DNA from: Nemertoderma westbladi
Lineage: Eukaryota > Xenacoelomorpha > Nemertodermatida > Nemertodermatidae
Length of the DNA stretch: 64,000 nucleotides
Direction of reading: 5' to 3'
Assembly (NCBI GenBank): GCA_032718475.1
Contig: JAUCBJ010009163.1
Location: forward strand, 62,001-126,000
In this document: positions 1 to 8,789 of the stretch, piece after piece
Position numbering within the stretch: position 1 is the first letter of the stretch
Layout: every line of letters starts with the position of its first letter
Translations under genes and position numbers: made by a program
The notes under the pieces: generated by a model
The model's input: the letters and a program-made list of their open reading frames with translations, nothing else
Told to the model about the DNA's origin: nothing
The model's database searches: none

Positions 1-412
1 GTTTTCATTTATTTGTATTTGTAATTGTTTGAATTTATGCAATATTGAGATGCAATAGATTTATATTGGTGAATTTAATTTAGATTTATATTGTACTTAC
101 TTAGTAAAGCCTTAAATACGTAAAGTTTGAATTTGTAATTATTTGTATCGAATCATTACGTAGAAAGGAAGTATTGTTTGAAATTTAATTGTAAATATGT
201 AAGTACGCCCTAAGTATTCTATAGTTCGATTGATTATTGGTGAAAACCGTATATTTTATGCACGATAATATCCTGTTTTCATGGAGCGGTATAGAATTAT
301 ATTCCCTAAATGCCGTGGATTTCCAAAATTTTATTTTATTCGAATTAACTTTGTAAAGATTGCTTTGAGTTCTCATTAGTATTGGTTCTATCTATTGTAC
401 ATCTATCGGTCA
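1..412. other. AT-rich flank, no gene seen
   Basis: AT-rich sequence with no convincing ORF, RNA gene or repeat. It could be host DNA or the start of the U3 region of the LTR that leads into element 1. The outer LTR boundary could not be placed because no second LTR copy was found in the window. Confidence 0.4.
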
Positions 413-490
413 AGTGGTTCAGTAGCTCAGTTGGTAGAGCGTTGGAAATTATAAGTGTAGTAGGTATCGAGTTCGAATCCTAGTAAGTGC
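413..490 (+). pseudogene. tRNA-like module (degenerate) upstream of element 1 promoter
   Basis: The A-box-like stretch TAGCTCAGTTGGTAGAGC at 423-440 can form a perfect D arm (GCTC/GAGC). A B-box-like GAGTTCGAATCC lies at 469-480. Acceptor, anticodon and T stems do not pair well, so this is not a functional tRNA. It is a tRNA-derived fragment or an internal Pol III promoter remnant. A comparable module sits at the mirrored position in element 2 (25974-26045, - strand), which suggests it belongs to the LTRs rather than being chance host DNA. Confidence 0.5.
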
Positions 491-559
491 GAATTATTTT
501 TTGTGCAGAATTTCAACTCATTTAAATTAACCGCTACAAATTAATTGCATTTATCTGTA

Positions 560-707
560 CCAATGAGGCTGTAGTTATTTGATTGTAACCAATGTCGTGC
601 AAGTTATATATTAGCTGGACCAATAGCTATCTTTAAAACCTTGTTAGAACCCATAGAACAATCGAGAATTTTCTCGATTGATTGCGGCACAAATTTAGTA
701 TATAAAG
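560..707 (+). promoter_or_regulatory. LTR-like promoter: three CCAAT boxes plus TATA box
   Basis: CCAAT occurs at 560-564, 589-593 and 620-624, all on the + strand, followed by TATATAAAG at 699-707. An AATAAA at 830-835 would fit a poly(A) signal in the R region. The order and the context AGCTGG(A/G)CCAAT are mirrored on the - strand at 25680-25924 in element 2, which supports a shared LTR promoter. Transcription would run rightward into element 1. Confidence 0.6.
660..679. repeat. 20-bp perfect palindrome next to the TATA box
   Basis: AATCGAGAA-TT-TTCTCGATT reads the same on both strands and ends about 20 bp before the TATA box. It could be an operator-like binding site for a dimeric factor or a hairpin. 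I did not find it in element 2. Confidence 0.6.
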
Positions 708-890
708 GTGCGATTTCGTTCATTAGTACTACTATTCAATCAATCTCAATCTCACTTGCTGATCTACCTTAACTTTCTGTCTTATTTCAGATTACATTGT
801 TTATTGTATAATAGTTATTATATCTTTGTAATAAAAGTCAGAAATACTAGTCACATCTCAGCTTTTCTATCTGTTTCACTATGGTTTCGC

Positions 891-951
891 TACGGTGAAC
901 AAACTCAGGGACAAGATGGCCAGCTAGAGATCGGGCCGCAGCAATGAACGG
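891..951 (+). promoter_or_regulatory. Post-LTR block (primer-binding region) conserved in element 2
   Basis: This stretch aligns with the reverse complement of 25431-25492. Shared words in order are GAACA, TCAGGGA, GATGGC, TAGA, TCG, GGCCG and GCAA. Its place just after the promoter/AATAAA segment suggests the end of the LTR and start of the internal region, where a tRNA primer would bind. I could not assign the primer tRNA. Homology continues further in (1030-1125 against about 25220-25320). Confidence 0.5.
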
Positions 952-2410
952 GAACATCACGGGAATGTAGACGAGAGACAACCCGCAATACCATTTAAAG
1001 TTATTCGCCCATCGCCTGAAAGGTTAGACAGCGTTCGATCCTTGCTACCTAAGTATAAGACCAAAAGATCAAAGGTAGACGTAGTGACACGCTGCAAGCC
1101 TAAAATTACATCATAGGGACTGTACTGTCTTGATTCAGGGAAAACCGCAGTAGACCTTCATATTCCTACGGGGGGGAGGGAGAGAGCATAAGCAGATACT
1201 AGTACGCAGATAGGACGTAGGCACACCGGTACAAGGCATACACATTGGTTAGGGTGCAGCAAACTGTACGCTTAACTCTTGCTAAGTACAGGTGTGTGTG
1301 CGACTATTTGCCGTACAACGGTGTCCAGTGCATTAGAACTTGTAGGCTAGGGGGGTTGCTGTGTTTTCACCTGAATTGGGATTGTACCGTTCAGGCGGTA
1401 GGGCAGTTTACGCTAGGCGCAAAATAAATTGAGGCTATCAGGGATATACTAACATCTACCGTGTCCCCGCCAACGCCCTAATAGGAAGTTACCCGGACTA
1501 CCTGGGTGACTAAAATTCTAGATAGGAGCCAGGATAGCTATTAGTACCCGTACGCCTACAGTAGTAAACTAACACATCTCTTCTTAGTATCAGGGACCTG
1601 GTACCTAAAATTGCCGAATTCTGGGCGTAGTATTAACCTTATGCCTGAATTTGAGTCCTGGAAATACGCAAGAGGGGAAGGAACCTTATCATTCGTGAGT
1701 ATTGGACCTACAAGTTATAAAATTAGAATATTCGTAAAATGCACACCGTACCCAGTAATTATATATGTGAAGGAGCAAAACTGCTTTGACCGTTCAGAAT
1801 TAACACACGCGCGTTAGAAATTATTTACACCTCAAAATATATAAAATTAACTTTCGTCCTTACTGCACTTTGCTCGCTAGTTAGACATCTCCAAATATCT
1901 GCCTCTATACCTAGCTAGCGTCCCTTTGCCCAACCATATAAATCACACCGCGGCAAAGTATACGAGCCTCTTAGTCCGTCAGTGAGTCAGCCTGATTTTA
2001 GGATTCGCTGCGCGGGATTTGTTTTATCGAAGTTTGTCTGCTCGTAGACTGTTCTGCCTCACCGGTTAAAAGAGATCGATACTGCAATATATTCGCTTAC
2101 TTAGGGTTTACTGTTTTGGTGAGAAGGTCGGATTTATGATTTGATTTACAAACTTTACAGTAGGATATTGCAGGTATTGTTACCGTTTCTTCCGATAGTA
2201 GGAATAGGCGTATCTCTCCAATTTAAATTCAAATAATTTAAATCTAAGTCCGAATTTACAAAATAATTCAAATAATCTTATTTCGAACGAGCAAAATAAT
2301 TCCGTTTCTAATCTGGGCGCACAAAGCAACTTAATCGAGTTAGAGGATTTAAATTGATCTAACCAATGGCAATATTAGTGGTGCTATTAACGTGAACGTA
2401 CAGTTAGTAC
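952..2410 (+). other. Long untranslated leader of element 1
   Basis: About 1.4 kb without convincing coding sequence. Short ORFs here (708-947, 1245-1427, 1611-1817) show no domain, no low-complexity Gag pattern and no counterpart in element 2, so I treat them as chance. The leader holds the conserved cassette at 1932-2068 and short alignable pieces with element 2. Confidence 0.5.
1932..2068 (+). promoter_or_regulatory. Three-block leader cassette shared with element 2
   Basis: Three blocks match the - strand of element 2 exactly and in order: 1932-1956 (25 nt, containing TATAAATCACACCGCGG) with 24242-24266; 1998-2016 (TTAGGATTCGCTGCGCGGG) with 24194-24212; and 2053-2068 (TCTGCCTCACCGGTTA) with 24136-24151. 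Spacings are 66/55 nt here and 54/61 nt there. The TATAAA and a nearby TCAGT (1979-1983), similar to the arthropod initiator, allow a second core promoter. A conserved RNA structure or packaging signal is equally possible. Confidence 0.7.
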
Positions 2411-2633
2411 AGTTAGTTGGCAGGAAGTTGCGGGGTTGAGCCAACCCGAAGAGGGCCTGGTAGGCCACTTAGTTAGTAGGCAGGAAGTTGCGGGGTTGAG
2501 CCAACCCGGAGAGGGCCTAGTAGGCCACGTAGTTAGTAGGCAGGGAGTGGCGGGGTTGGGTCAACCCAGCGAGGGCCTGGTAGGCCAAGTAGTTAGTAGG
2601 CAGGAAGTAGAGGGCCTGGTAGGCCACAAGGTA
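2411..2633 (+). repeat. 60-bp tandem repeat, three copies plus a partial
   Basis: A unit of exactly 60 bp repeats from about 2411, with partial copy 4 ending near 2633. Each unit contains AGTTAGTAGGCAGGAAGT and GAGGGCCTGGTAGGCCA. The length keeps frame and would add 20 residues per copy to an open stretch (2436-2783) with Gly/Val/Gln-rich repeats. It lies at the start of the gag region, so it may be translated or may be a leader repeat. Confidence 0.75.
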
Positions 2634-2721
2634 GCAGAGGGAGAGGCGGGGGTGAATAGACCCAGCCGCAGTAGGGTTGATGTGTCGGCTAGAGAGGGGT
2701 ATAGTAGCGAAGTAAGAGATA

Positions 2722-3267
2722 GTGAAGTTAGATGTGGTGAGTGGGGGGGGGGGGGCTACAGGAGCCCCACAACAGCGAGTTAGTGGCGAAGGGGGGGGGG
2801 GGGCAGAGAGTGCCCCACAGGCATCAACGGATAATGCGCGGGCCGAGATCGGTAAACCGCAATACCCGGCGACGGAGAGTGATATGGGGATTGCGAGTAT
2901 CCCCAGCGGCGTGCAATCGAGCAGAGAGAGACAGGTTGACGTCGCGAGAGGGCGGACGAAGCGTCGAGCCCGATCAGAAGAGGGAAGAAGAACAGTGGAG
3001 TTTAACTGGGAGGTCGACGAGAGATCTCACGAGCGGGAATACTGCACTACAGAGAGAAGAAAGGAAGAGAGTAGAAGAAGTGTCGCCGCGAACGACAGGA
3101 GAGCGAGGACGGATAGCGAGCCGTCGGTAGTAGAGGTGGAGACGGAGAGTCAGCGGGGTCGAACTTCGGGAGATTGCCGTCGCCCCGGAGGAACGCGACC
3201 TGACGAGGCGTATTGCGCGCAGAGAGAGGGGTACGGGATGTACCGGCACGAGAGACGAGAGCAGTAG
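2722..3267 (+). CDS. Element 1 Gag N-terminal region (fragment, frame-disturbed)
   Basis: An open stretch of 181 codons, Gly-rich at first and then strongly Arg/Glu/Ser-rich (charged, disordered). It has no recognisable fold. It lies directly upstream of the DUF1759-like Gag segment and is probably the variable N-terminal arm of Gag. Two G13 tracts (2743-2755, 2791-2803) sit at its start, and reading switches between all three frames around them, so the start codon cannot be fixed. Coding continues into another frame before 3267. Identification rests on position and composition only. Confidence 0.4.
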   Translation: MKLDVVSGGGGATGAPQQRVSGEGGGGAESAPQASTDNARAEIGKPQYPATESDMGIASIPSGVQSSRERQVDVARGRTKRRARSEEGRRTVEFNWEVDERSHEREYCTTERRKEESRRSVAANDRRARTDSEPSVVEVETESQRGRTSGDCRRPGGTRPDEAYCAQREGYGMYRHERREQ

Positions 3268-3632
3268 AGGGGGTCAAAGAGAAACTTCCCGACGGGATAT
3301 ACCTACCGATCGAGAATGCGGTGGCCGCGGGGAGGATTATTCGAGAAGGATAAACTTCGATCCCGAGCGACACATACAGACTGCAGGACATACTGTAGGC
3401 CTTACTGCACATACCATAGGCTATGCTGAGAGAGATAATATAGGCGATAGGATAGCGCGAACAACGGGATTAAACCCGGAAGTCGCGGAGTATATACCGG
3501 CAAGGAGGCCAGAAGTAGATAGGCCTATACCGGTACCAGCACAGCAGTATGACTACAGCATGCAAGGACATAACATATACCCAGGGGAGGGGGGATTATT
3601 GCGGATAGATGCATGGGCTCCAATATATTAAC
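3131..3632 (+). CDS. Element 1 Gag linker (open frame without start)
   Basis: After the stop at 3130 this frame is open to a TAA near 3630. It encodes a Gly/Pro/Arg/Tyr-rich linker with several Tyr-Pro-Gly and Pro-Val-Pro motifs and no start of its own. It bridges the charged N-terminal frame (2722-3267) and the DUF1759-like frame (3609-4439). That implies +1/-1 slips near 3200 and just before the G14 tract at 3660-3673. It is a reading-frame remnant, not a separate gene. Confidence 0.4.
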
Positions 3633-4439
3633 ATCAACCCCAGTACCAAACATACCGGTGGGGGGGGGGGGGGACAGGGTGACATTCCCCCATCACAATA
3701 TCAACAATATACCCCAGTAGGAGTAAGAACATCGAACCCCTTGGACGAGAATAGATCATGCGACACAGAAATATGGAGGGGGCCGCTACCCCCTATGATA
3801 TATCCAAGTCAGAGGAAAGCGGCAAACAGGACGAACGGACCGCACCCAACGGGAGAACCTATGCAGCACCCATCGAACCCATTGGAAGCGCAAGCGGTGG
3901 GGATGGCCACGTTAATCGATGCACTAAAAACAAGGATCGAGTTACCACCCGTGGAACCATTCAAATTCGATGGGAGTAGGCCGGAAGAATACCTACAGTT
4001 TCGGCGCATGTATAGTAACGAAATATTAACAAAAAATTTGACGCAGGCGGAGTGCCTAAAGTATCTGCAAGTATATACAGGGGGCCCAGCATACGACATC
4101 GTGAGGCAATACCAGGGTATCGAGGGTGGCTTCACGACGGCATGGCGGGCGTTAGACAGGGAATACGGGCACCCGGCCAAGATCATCCGGCAGACCCTGA
4201 GAGGTATAACATCGGGTGGCCTACAGGATAACCCCGTTAGCATAAAGACATTCGCTAACAAAGTCGAGAAGGCGCTAATCGTGCTAAAGACATTGGATGC
4301 GCCATACGAACTCAACGCGTCCAACAACATCACTACGATAGCCCAGGCACTTCCGATGTGGCTGCGCAATAAGTGGAGGAAAATCGCTTTCTCCACTCGA
4401 GATAGGAAGGGTGCGGAACCGGGTTTAGAAGAGATGTGA
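3609..4439 (+). CDS. gag: Element 1 Gag, DUF1759-like domain (fragment)
   Basis: A 276-codon frame. The N-terminal 100 residues are a polar linker with a poly-Gly stretch from the G14 tract. From about residue 115 it has the BEL/Pao Gag (DUF1759) signature: a Pro-x-Phe-x-Phe-Asp-Gly start (EPFKFDGSRPEEYLQF), then Leu-rich helices and an ALPMWLRNKWRK segment. Gag would form the particle that packages element RNA. The frame ends at an in-frame TGA (4437-4439); reading continues beyond it in the same frame with the usual FL..EA motif of the family, so the stop is either a decay mutation or a readthrough site. The ATG at 3609 is probably not the true start. Confidence 0.75.
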   Translation: MHGLQYININPSTKHTGGGGGGQGDIPPSQYQQYTPVGVRTSNPLDENRSCDTEIWRGPLPPMIYPSQRKAANRTNGPHPTGEPMQHPSNPLEAQAVGMATLIDALKTRIELPPVEPFKFDGSRPEEYLQFRRMYSNEILTKNLTQAECLKYLQVYTGGPAYDIVRQYQGIEGGFTTAWRALDREYGHPAKIIRQTLRGITSGGLQDNPVSIKTFANKVEKALIVLKTLDAPYELNASNNITTIAQALPMWLRNKWRKIAFSTRDRKGAEPGLEEM

Positions 4440-4979
4440 AGCTTCTTAAACTATGAAGCTGAACTTATAACGGACCCAGTCTACAGCGAGGATAGCCTGG
4501 GAAAGGGATCAAAGACTGATTACCACAGGCCGAAACCAGAGCATAACGCGTCGAGCGCATTGCCAAAGCTCAGACAGTCACTGCCGTACGCAGCAACGCA
4601 GGGGACTACCAGTCCACAGGTAGCCGGGGGTAAGACCACATCATGGAGCGGACAGGGGAAAAATAACAACATGGACAAACATAACCCCAGTACACCCAGT
4701 AGGCCGAATCCAAACAATAAGAACAGTAAGGACTTTGGTACAAATGCAACTGCGATACGCAATGCACTGTATAAGGATGGCTACGATCCAAAGAGCAAAT
4801 GCCAGCTACATTCAAATGCGCTTCATCAGACCATGAACTGCAGGTACTGGCAGGCGCTACCCAGGGAAGATCAGGTAGAATACGCGGCGAGAAATGAGAT
4901 CTGCTCGCGATGTGTGATGAGTGGACACAGAGCTAGACAATGCAGAGAAACGCCAATTAAGATGAGGTTCTGGAGATGA
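4440..4979 (+). CDS. Element 1 Gag/Pol junction with CCHC zinc knuckle
   Basis: Same frame as the Gag segment, open from the TGA at 4437-4439 to 4979. It has a Ser/Asn/Gly/Pro-rich linker, then a Cys-His-rich module ending in CSRCVMSGHRARQC, a perfect CX2CX4HX4C knuckle for nucleic-acid binding. In BEL/Pao elements a second Cys/His motif and the aspartic protease come next. Here the frame stops 12 codons after the knuckle, and the next frame (from 4990) starts beyond the protease active site. The segment between has been deleted. Confidence 0.7.
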   Translation, partial: SFLNYEAELITDPVYSEDSLGKGSKTDYHRPKPEHNASSALPKLRQSLPYAATQGTTSPQVAGGKTTSWSGQGKNNNMDKHNPSTPSRPNPNNKNSKDFGTNATAIRNALYKDGYDPKSKCQLHSNALHQTMNCRYWQALPREDQVEYAARNEICSRCVMSGHRARQCRETPIKMRFWR

Positions 4980-4989
4980 GAACCGGACG

Positions 4990-7827
4990 GTGCGGATAGC
5001 AGCGGTAGCACCGGGATGCGATTATGGGGCGACCATCGACCCCATCCAGGTGATAGAGTCGATAAATATTAACGCCAGGCGGCCAACCAACATCGAGGTC
5101 GAACAATACAGATTCCTGGACAGTATCGACTTCTCAATCCCAGAGGTGGACGTTAGGAAGGTATCCATCATAGTAGGAATGGACTGCCCAACGGCCCACG
5201 AGAGAATGCAAACGGTCTTCGGCGAAGACAGGCAATGTGACCCGGTGGCGATATTGACACCATTCGGGTGGACACTGAGTGGCCCAATCAAGAGTAAGAT
5301 ACCATTTAGGATGTCGGAGACATCAGGATGCATGTTCGCGGGAACTATGCGAGAGATGGAGGATGAGGGAGCAGAGGAGCAGCTCAGGAGACTGCTCAGG
5401 CAGGATTTTGAGGGATTAAAGGAGACCGGGGTCGGAACCTCGGTAGAAGACAAGCAGGCTTTACAAAGTGTAAAGGAATCGATGACATGCGATGAGGGGC
5501 GGTATACCATAGGGATGGTATGGAAGCTACCAAAGCTACCGTTACCCGACAACAAAGGGATGGTACTTACGAGGCTTCGCAAGTTAAAGCAGACGTTAAA
5601 ACGGAGCCCCGAGAAGAATGAGTACATCCACAAGACAATTAGAAAGTATGTCGAGAAAGGATGGGCCGTGGAGTTACCGGTCGACGAGCCAAACACGGAC
5701 AGGACCTATTACCTGCCACTCCACGTGGCTATAGACCCGAAGAAAGGTAAACTGCGGATGGTAGTTGACGCATCAGCCAAGACCAACGGGAAATGCCTAA
5801 ACGATTATCTGCTGGAGGGTCCCAACATCTACAACTCAGGGATCGAGGTCCTACTCAGATTCAGGAATGGCAAACACGCTTTCACCTGCGACATCGAAGG
5901 CATGTTCAACAAAGTCCGTGTAACGGGAGAGGATAGCGACAGCCAACGCTTCCTATGGTACGACGGCGATGAGGAACCGTCGACCATACCAATGTATAAG
6001 ATGATAGTACAGAATATGGGAGCCAAGTCGTCTTCGTTTACAACAACTATGGCAGTAAGAGATACGGTAGCAGGGAAGGAAGATAAGTTCAGCGCCAAAG
6101 CCGTCGATATGATTCGACGCGGCTTCTACGTAGACGACGGGATGGAGTCTGGAAATACGGTTAAGGAGCTACTGGACACAGGGCGCGAGGTTCGCGACAT
6201 CCTTAAAGGATCCGGCTTCAACCTAACCAAATTCCAATCCAGTTCGAAGGAATTTATCGAGGCGATAAAAGACGAGAGACCAGGATCGACCATGGATAAT
6301 CACACAACAGCCAAGGGGCAGGACATGGCGAACAAGAGGATAGAGTCTCAACAGAAGGCACTGGGAATCGTGTGGAACAGAGAGACAGACGAGCTAAAAT
6401 ACCAATTGAGTCAGGAGGGAGCAGGTATTCACACAAAGAGGGGCTATGTGTCATATATAGCGAGGATATACGATCCCCTAGGCCTAGCATCCCCATTACT
6501 AGTCACGGGGAAACAGATACTCAAGAGAGTATACAAATTAAAGGACGAGTGGGACACAGAGGTCCCAGAAGAGATTAGTAAGCAGTGGAACAAGTGGACA
6601 GAGAGTCTAAAGCAGATGGGAACATACAGCATGCGGCGTGTATATTTCCCGGATGGGGACATGACGAATCTGGATCTACATATGTTCTCCGATGGGTCAT
6701 TAGAGGCATATGGAGCGGCACTCTACTTAGTACAACGAGAGGGGGCTCACAAGCCCAGACTCGCATTCAGTAAAGCGAAGTCGACGCCACCAGACTCAGC
6801 ATCAGTTCCGAAACTCGAGTTGACAGCTGCGAGATTAGGAGTTAGGGCCACAGCCTACTTAGTGGACACTATTCCCAACATAGTGGAAGCACACTACTGG
6901 ACGGATTCCATGGTAGTGCTCGGTTGGCTACACAACGAAAGGACGAGATACCCTATATTCGTCGCGAATAGAGTGGACGAAATAAGAGCGACCACAGAAC
7001 TGGAAAGGTGGCACTACTGCCCAACGGATGAGAACCCAGCAGACTTGTTATCGAGGGGCGTGGTACGCCACACTTTCTTGAAGAAGGAAGTATTGTGGCA
7101 ACACGGGCCACAGTTTCTGAGCGATAGGGAGGCCTGGCCGCCGATGAGAAAGGTGGACCCGGGCTCAGGAGAAGTAGTGTCAGAAGGAGAAGAGGGAAAT
7201 TCAGAGGGAGAGGAGATATACTCCCAGATGGTGAGGGAGATTAGGGGCGTGCAACCAAAACCAGGAGAACTGTGCGATAACCCGACGGATAAACTCCTTA
7301 GCTACAGTTCTAGTTGGTACAAGACCAAGAAGTTAGTGGCGTACTGGAGAGCCTTCGGGAATTTCCTCAGGGGAGTTGGCAAAGACGTGAAGATTAGAAT
7401 GACAATAGATCTGGAAGGAGCGGCCAAAGAAGTCATTCGCTACGAGCAGAGGAAGAACTATGGCGACGACGTGGAACGCGTCGGTAAACAACGGCATCTC
7501 CGGCGGGACAGCGATCTGATCACGCTGTCACCACAACTTAATGACAACGGGATCCTAGTAATGAACTCTAGGGTGGGATACAACAACAGTATCGTCGTAC
7601 CACCGAAGCCCATCATCATCCCCACAGGATCGCCGATAGTCCACCAGATTATCTGGGACTCTCACAAATCGTTATTGCACGGGGGCACCAACCGAACCCT
7701 CACGGAGGACCTTTTGGGTCAAACAGTTGAGGAAGAAGGTAAAGGCGGTAGTGGGGCAGTGCCAGACCTGCCGACGAGCGAAGAAGGAATGGGCCATACA
7801 GGAAATGGCGCCACTACTGGCCAGTAG
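4990..7827 (+). CDS. pol: Element 1 Pol: reverse transcriptase, RNase H, start of integrase
   Basis: 945 codons. It starts in the C-terminal part of the protease region (VGMD..., then TPFGWTLSGPI), with the catalytic Asp segment missing. The RT follows: KLRMVVDASAK near residue 256, HAFTCDIEGMFNKV near 300, and FYVDDGMES with YVDD at 6127-6138. RNase H has FSDGS (Asp at 6691), KLELTAARLG, YWTDS and NPADLLSRG, giving the expected acidic residues. It ends in the integrase zinc domain (HQIIWDSHK...LLHGG), where a frameshift near 7720 leads to a nonsense tail. RT copies element RNA to DNA and RNase H removes the RNA strand. This is the longest intact frame of element 1. The ATG at 4990 is the first in frame, not a biological start. 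Confidence 0.85.
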   Translation: MRIAAVAPGCDYGATIDPIQVIESININARRPTNIEVEQYRFLDSIDFSIPEVDVRKVSIIVGMDCPTAHERMQTVFGEDRQCDPVAILTPFGWTLSGPIKSKIPFRMSETSGCMFAGTMREMEDEGAEEQLRRLLRQDFEGLKETGVGTSVEDKQALQSVKESMTCDEGRYTIGMVWKLPKLPLPDNKGMVLTRLRKLKQTLKRSPEKNEYIHKTIRKYVEKGWAVELPVDEPNTDRTYYLPLHVAIDPKKGKLRMVVDASAKTNGKCLNDYLLEGPNIYNSGIEVLLRFRNGKHAFTCDIEGMFNKVRVTGEDSDSQRFLWYDGDEEPSTIPMYKMIVQNMGAKSSSFTTTMAVRDTVAGKEDKFSAKAVDMIRRGFYVDDGMESGNTVKELLDTGREVRDILKGSGFNLTKFQSSSKEFIEAIKDERPGSTMDNHTTAKGQDMANKRIESQQKALGIVWNRETDELKYQLSQEGAGIHTKRGYVSYIARIYDPLGLASPLLVTGKQILKRVYKLKDEWDTEVPEEISKQWNKWTESLKQMGTYSMRRVYFPDGDMTNLDLHMFSDGSLEAYGAALYLVQREGAHKPRLAFSKAKSTPPDSASVPKLELTAARLGVRATAYLVDTIPNIVEAHYWTDSMVVLGWLHNERTRYPIFVANRVDEIRATTELERWHYCPTDENPADLLSRGVVRHTFLKKEVLWQHGPQFLSDREAWPPMRKVDPGSGEVVSEGEEGNSEGEEIYSQMVREIRGVQPKPGELCDNPTDKLLSYSSSWYKTKKLVAYWRAFGNFLRGVGKDVKIRMTIDLEGAAKEVIRYEQRKNYGDDVERVGKQRHLRRDSDLITLSPQLNDNGILVMNSRVGYNNSIVVPPKPIIIPTGSPIVHQIIWDSHKSLLHGGTNRTLTEDLLGQTVEEEGKGGSGAVPDLPTSEEGMGHTGNGATTGQ

Positions 7828-7942
7828 AGTAAGACAGCACGACCCGCCATTTACGCATTGCGGTGTGGATATGTTCGGGCCGATAAAGATTACGAGGCCG
7901 CAAAGACCGCAAAGTTTGGACGATCGCAGTAATGTATTCTGA
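7727..7942 (+). CDS. Element 1 integrase zinc domain and start of catalytic core (fragment)
   Basis: Continues the integrase after a frameshift near 7720. CQTCRRAKKEWA supplies the two cysteines of the H2C2 zinc domain, and THCGVDMFGPIK carries the first catalytic Asp. After that the normal roughly 40 residues of the core (the strand and helix containing a Phe-Thr-Cys and an Ala-Val-His motif, intact in element 2) are missing. The frame ends near 7942 while the second Asp lies in another frame only about 20 codons on. Strand transfer should be dead. Confidence 0.75.
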   Translation: MRKKVKAVVGQCQTCRRAKKEWAIQEMAPLLASRVRQHDPPFTHCGVDMFGPIKITRPQRPQSLDDRSNVF

Positions 7943-8648
7943 CAGCGGGACCAACTTTGTGGGGGCGGAGAACGAGATGGCAGAGGCCTTGGATATCCCG
8001 GAAGGGGAGGAAGTCAGGGCGGCCATGAGAAGGCGACAAGTAAAGTGGGAGAGGAGGACGCCGTATGCTCCGCATACCCTAGGATGCGTCGAGAGATTAG
8101 TGGGTAGTTCGAAGCGTCTGATGACGAAGTTGATGAACACCCACATGGTTACAGAGGACGTACTAAGGACAGTACTGGCAAAGTGTGAGGGTATCATTAA
8201 TAGCAGACCGCTATATCCAGAGAATGATGACCCTGAGTCATTAGACGTGCTGACGCCCAGTCACTTTCTAATGGAAAGGCCAGCGACAATCGACATGCGG
8301 GGTGTAGACCCAGATGACATACACTCCCGCCAGAGTTGGAAAGTCGCTAAGGCGATAAGTGCCGAGTACTGGAGGAGGTGGGTCGAGGAATATCTGCCCA
8401 CACTACACAGAAGAAGTAAGTGGAGGAACACGAACAGAGAGCTAAAGGGGGGTGATCTGGTGATTGTCACGGATGATACCATAATCAACAACCAATGGCG
8501 GTTGGCGAGAGTTGTGGGCACTTACTCCGATGAGGACAGAAGAGTCCGATCGGTAGAAGTGCGAATAGGTGGAAAGATAGGTGCGAAAGACAGAAAGACC
8601 TACAGGAGGGCTGTAGGGAAATGCTGTCTACTAGAGGGGGCACCTTGA
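7932..8648 (+). CDS. Element 1 integrase C-terminal half with DUF5641-like tail
   Basis: 238 codons. MYSDSGTNFVGAENE holds the second catalytic Asp. GCVERLVGSSK holds the Glu, 49 residues after the Asp, the same spacing as element 2. Then INSRPL and LTPSHFL follow, as in BEL/Pao integrases. The final 60 residues (WRLARVVGTYSDEDRRVRS and on) match the DUF5641-type beta barrel. The residue before VER is Cys, not the usual Trp. The stop TGA is at 8646-8648. A GGGGGG-rich purine tract follows at 8692-8704. Confidence 0.8.
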   Translation: MYSDSGTNFVGAENEMAEALDIPEGEEVRAAMRRRQVKWERRTPYAPHTLGCVERLVGSSKRLMTKLMNTHMVTEDVLRTVLAKCEGIINSRPLYPENDDPESLDVLTPSHFLMERPATIDMRGVDPDDIHSRQSWKVAKAISAEYWRRWVEEYLPTLHRRSKWRNTNRELKGGDLVIVTDDTIINNQWRLARVVGTYSDEDRRVRSVEVRIGGKIGAKDRKTYRRAVGKCCLLEGAP

Positions 8649-8700
8649 ACTAGTGTGGATTTTAGTGGAGTTTAGTCGTCCAAGTTTTGGACTGAGGGGG

Positions 8701-8749
8701 GTGGGCATGAGGGCGAGACGCCCTTCCCACACAATAAAGATAAAATAAA
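8701..8749 (+). terminator. Nested hairpin followed by AATAAA signals
   Basis: GTGGG-catga-GGGCG-aga-CGCCC-tt-CCCAC (8701-8730) folds into two stacked stems. AATAAA follows at 8733-8738 and 8744-8749 within an A-rich tail. This would suit 3' end formation of the element 1 transcript, or it may lie at the start of a 3' LTR. Confidence 0.5.
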
Positions 8750-8789
8750 AAAAAAATAATAAGAAGAGAAAGTCATAGAATAGTACATA

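Larger units (their letters stand above)
413..8750 (+). mobile_element. Element 1: decayed BEL/Pao-type LTR retroelement
   Basis: The order is promoter, long leader, DUF1759-like Gag, CCHC knuckle, remnant after protease, YVDD RT, RNase H, H2C2 integrase, DUF5641-like tail. This is the BEL/Pao arrangement. The coding region is broken by frameshifts (about 3200, 3620, 7720 and 7920) and an in-frame TGA (4437-4439). It lacks the protease active-site region and part of the integrase core, so it cannot be autonomous. The 5' boundary is approximate. The 3' boundary is set after the AATAAA signals at 8733-8749; a purine tract at 8692-8704 could be the polypurine tract. No matching LTR pair was found by eye. 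Confidence 0.8.

Noticed and set aside
708-1817. Short + strand ORFs in the element 1 leader (708-947, 1245-1427, 1611-1817)
   Set aside because: No domain, no shared coding pattern with element 2, and they overlap promoter and leader signals. Best explained as chance.
3047-6098. Long - strand ORFs opposite element 1 gag-pol (for example 3809-4396 and 5022-5696)
   Set aside because: Mirror frames of real coding on the + strand; no recognisable domain of their own.
8105-8130. CTGATGA word as part of a hammerhead ribozyme
   Set aside because: It lies in integrase coding and lacks the paired helices and GAAA core.
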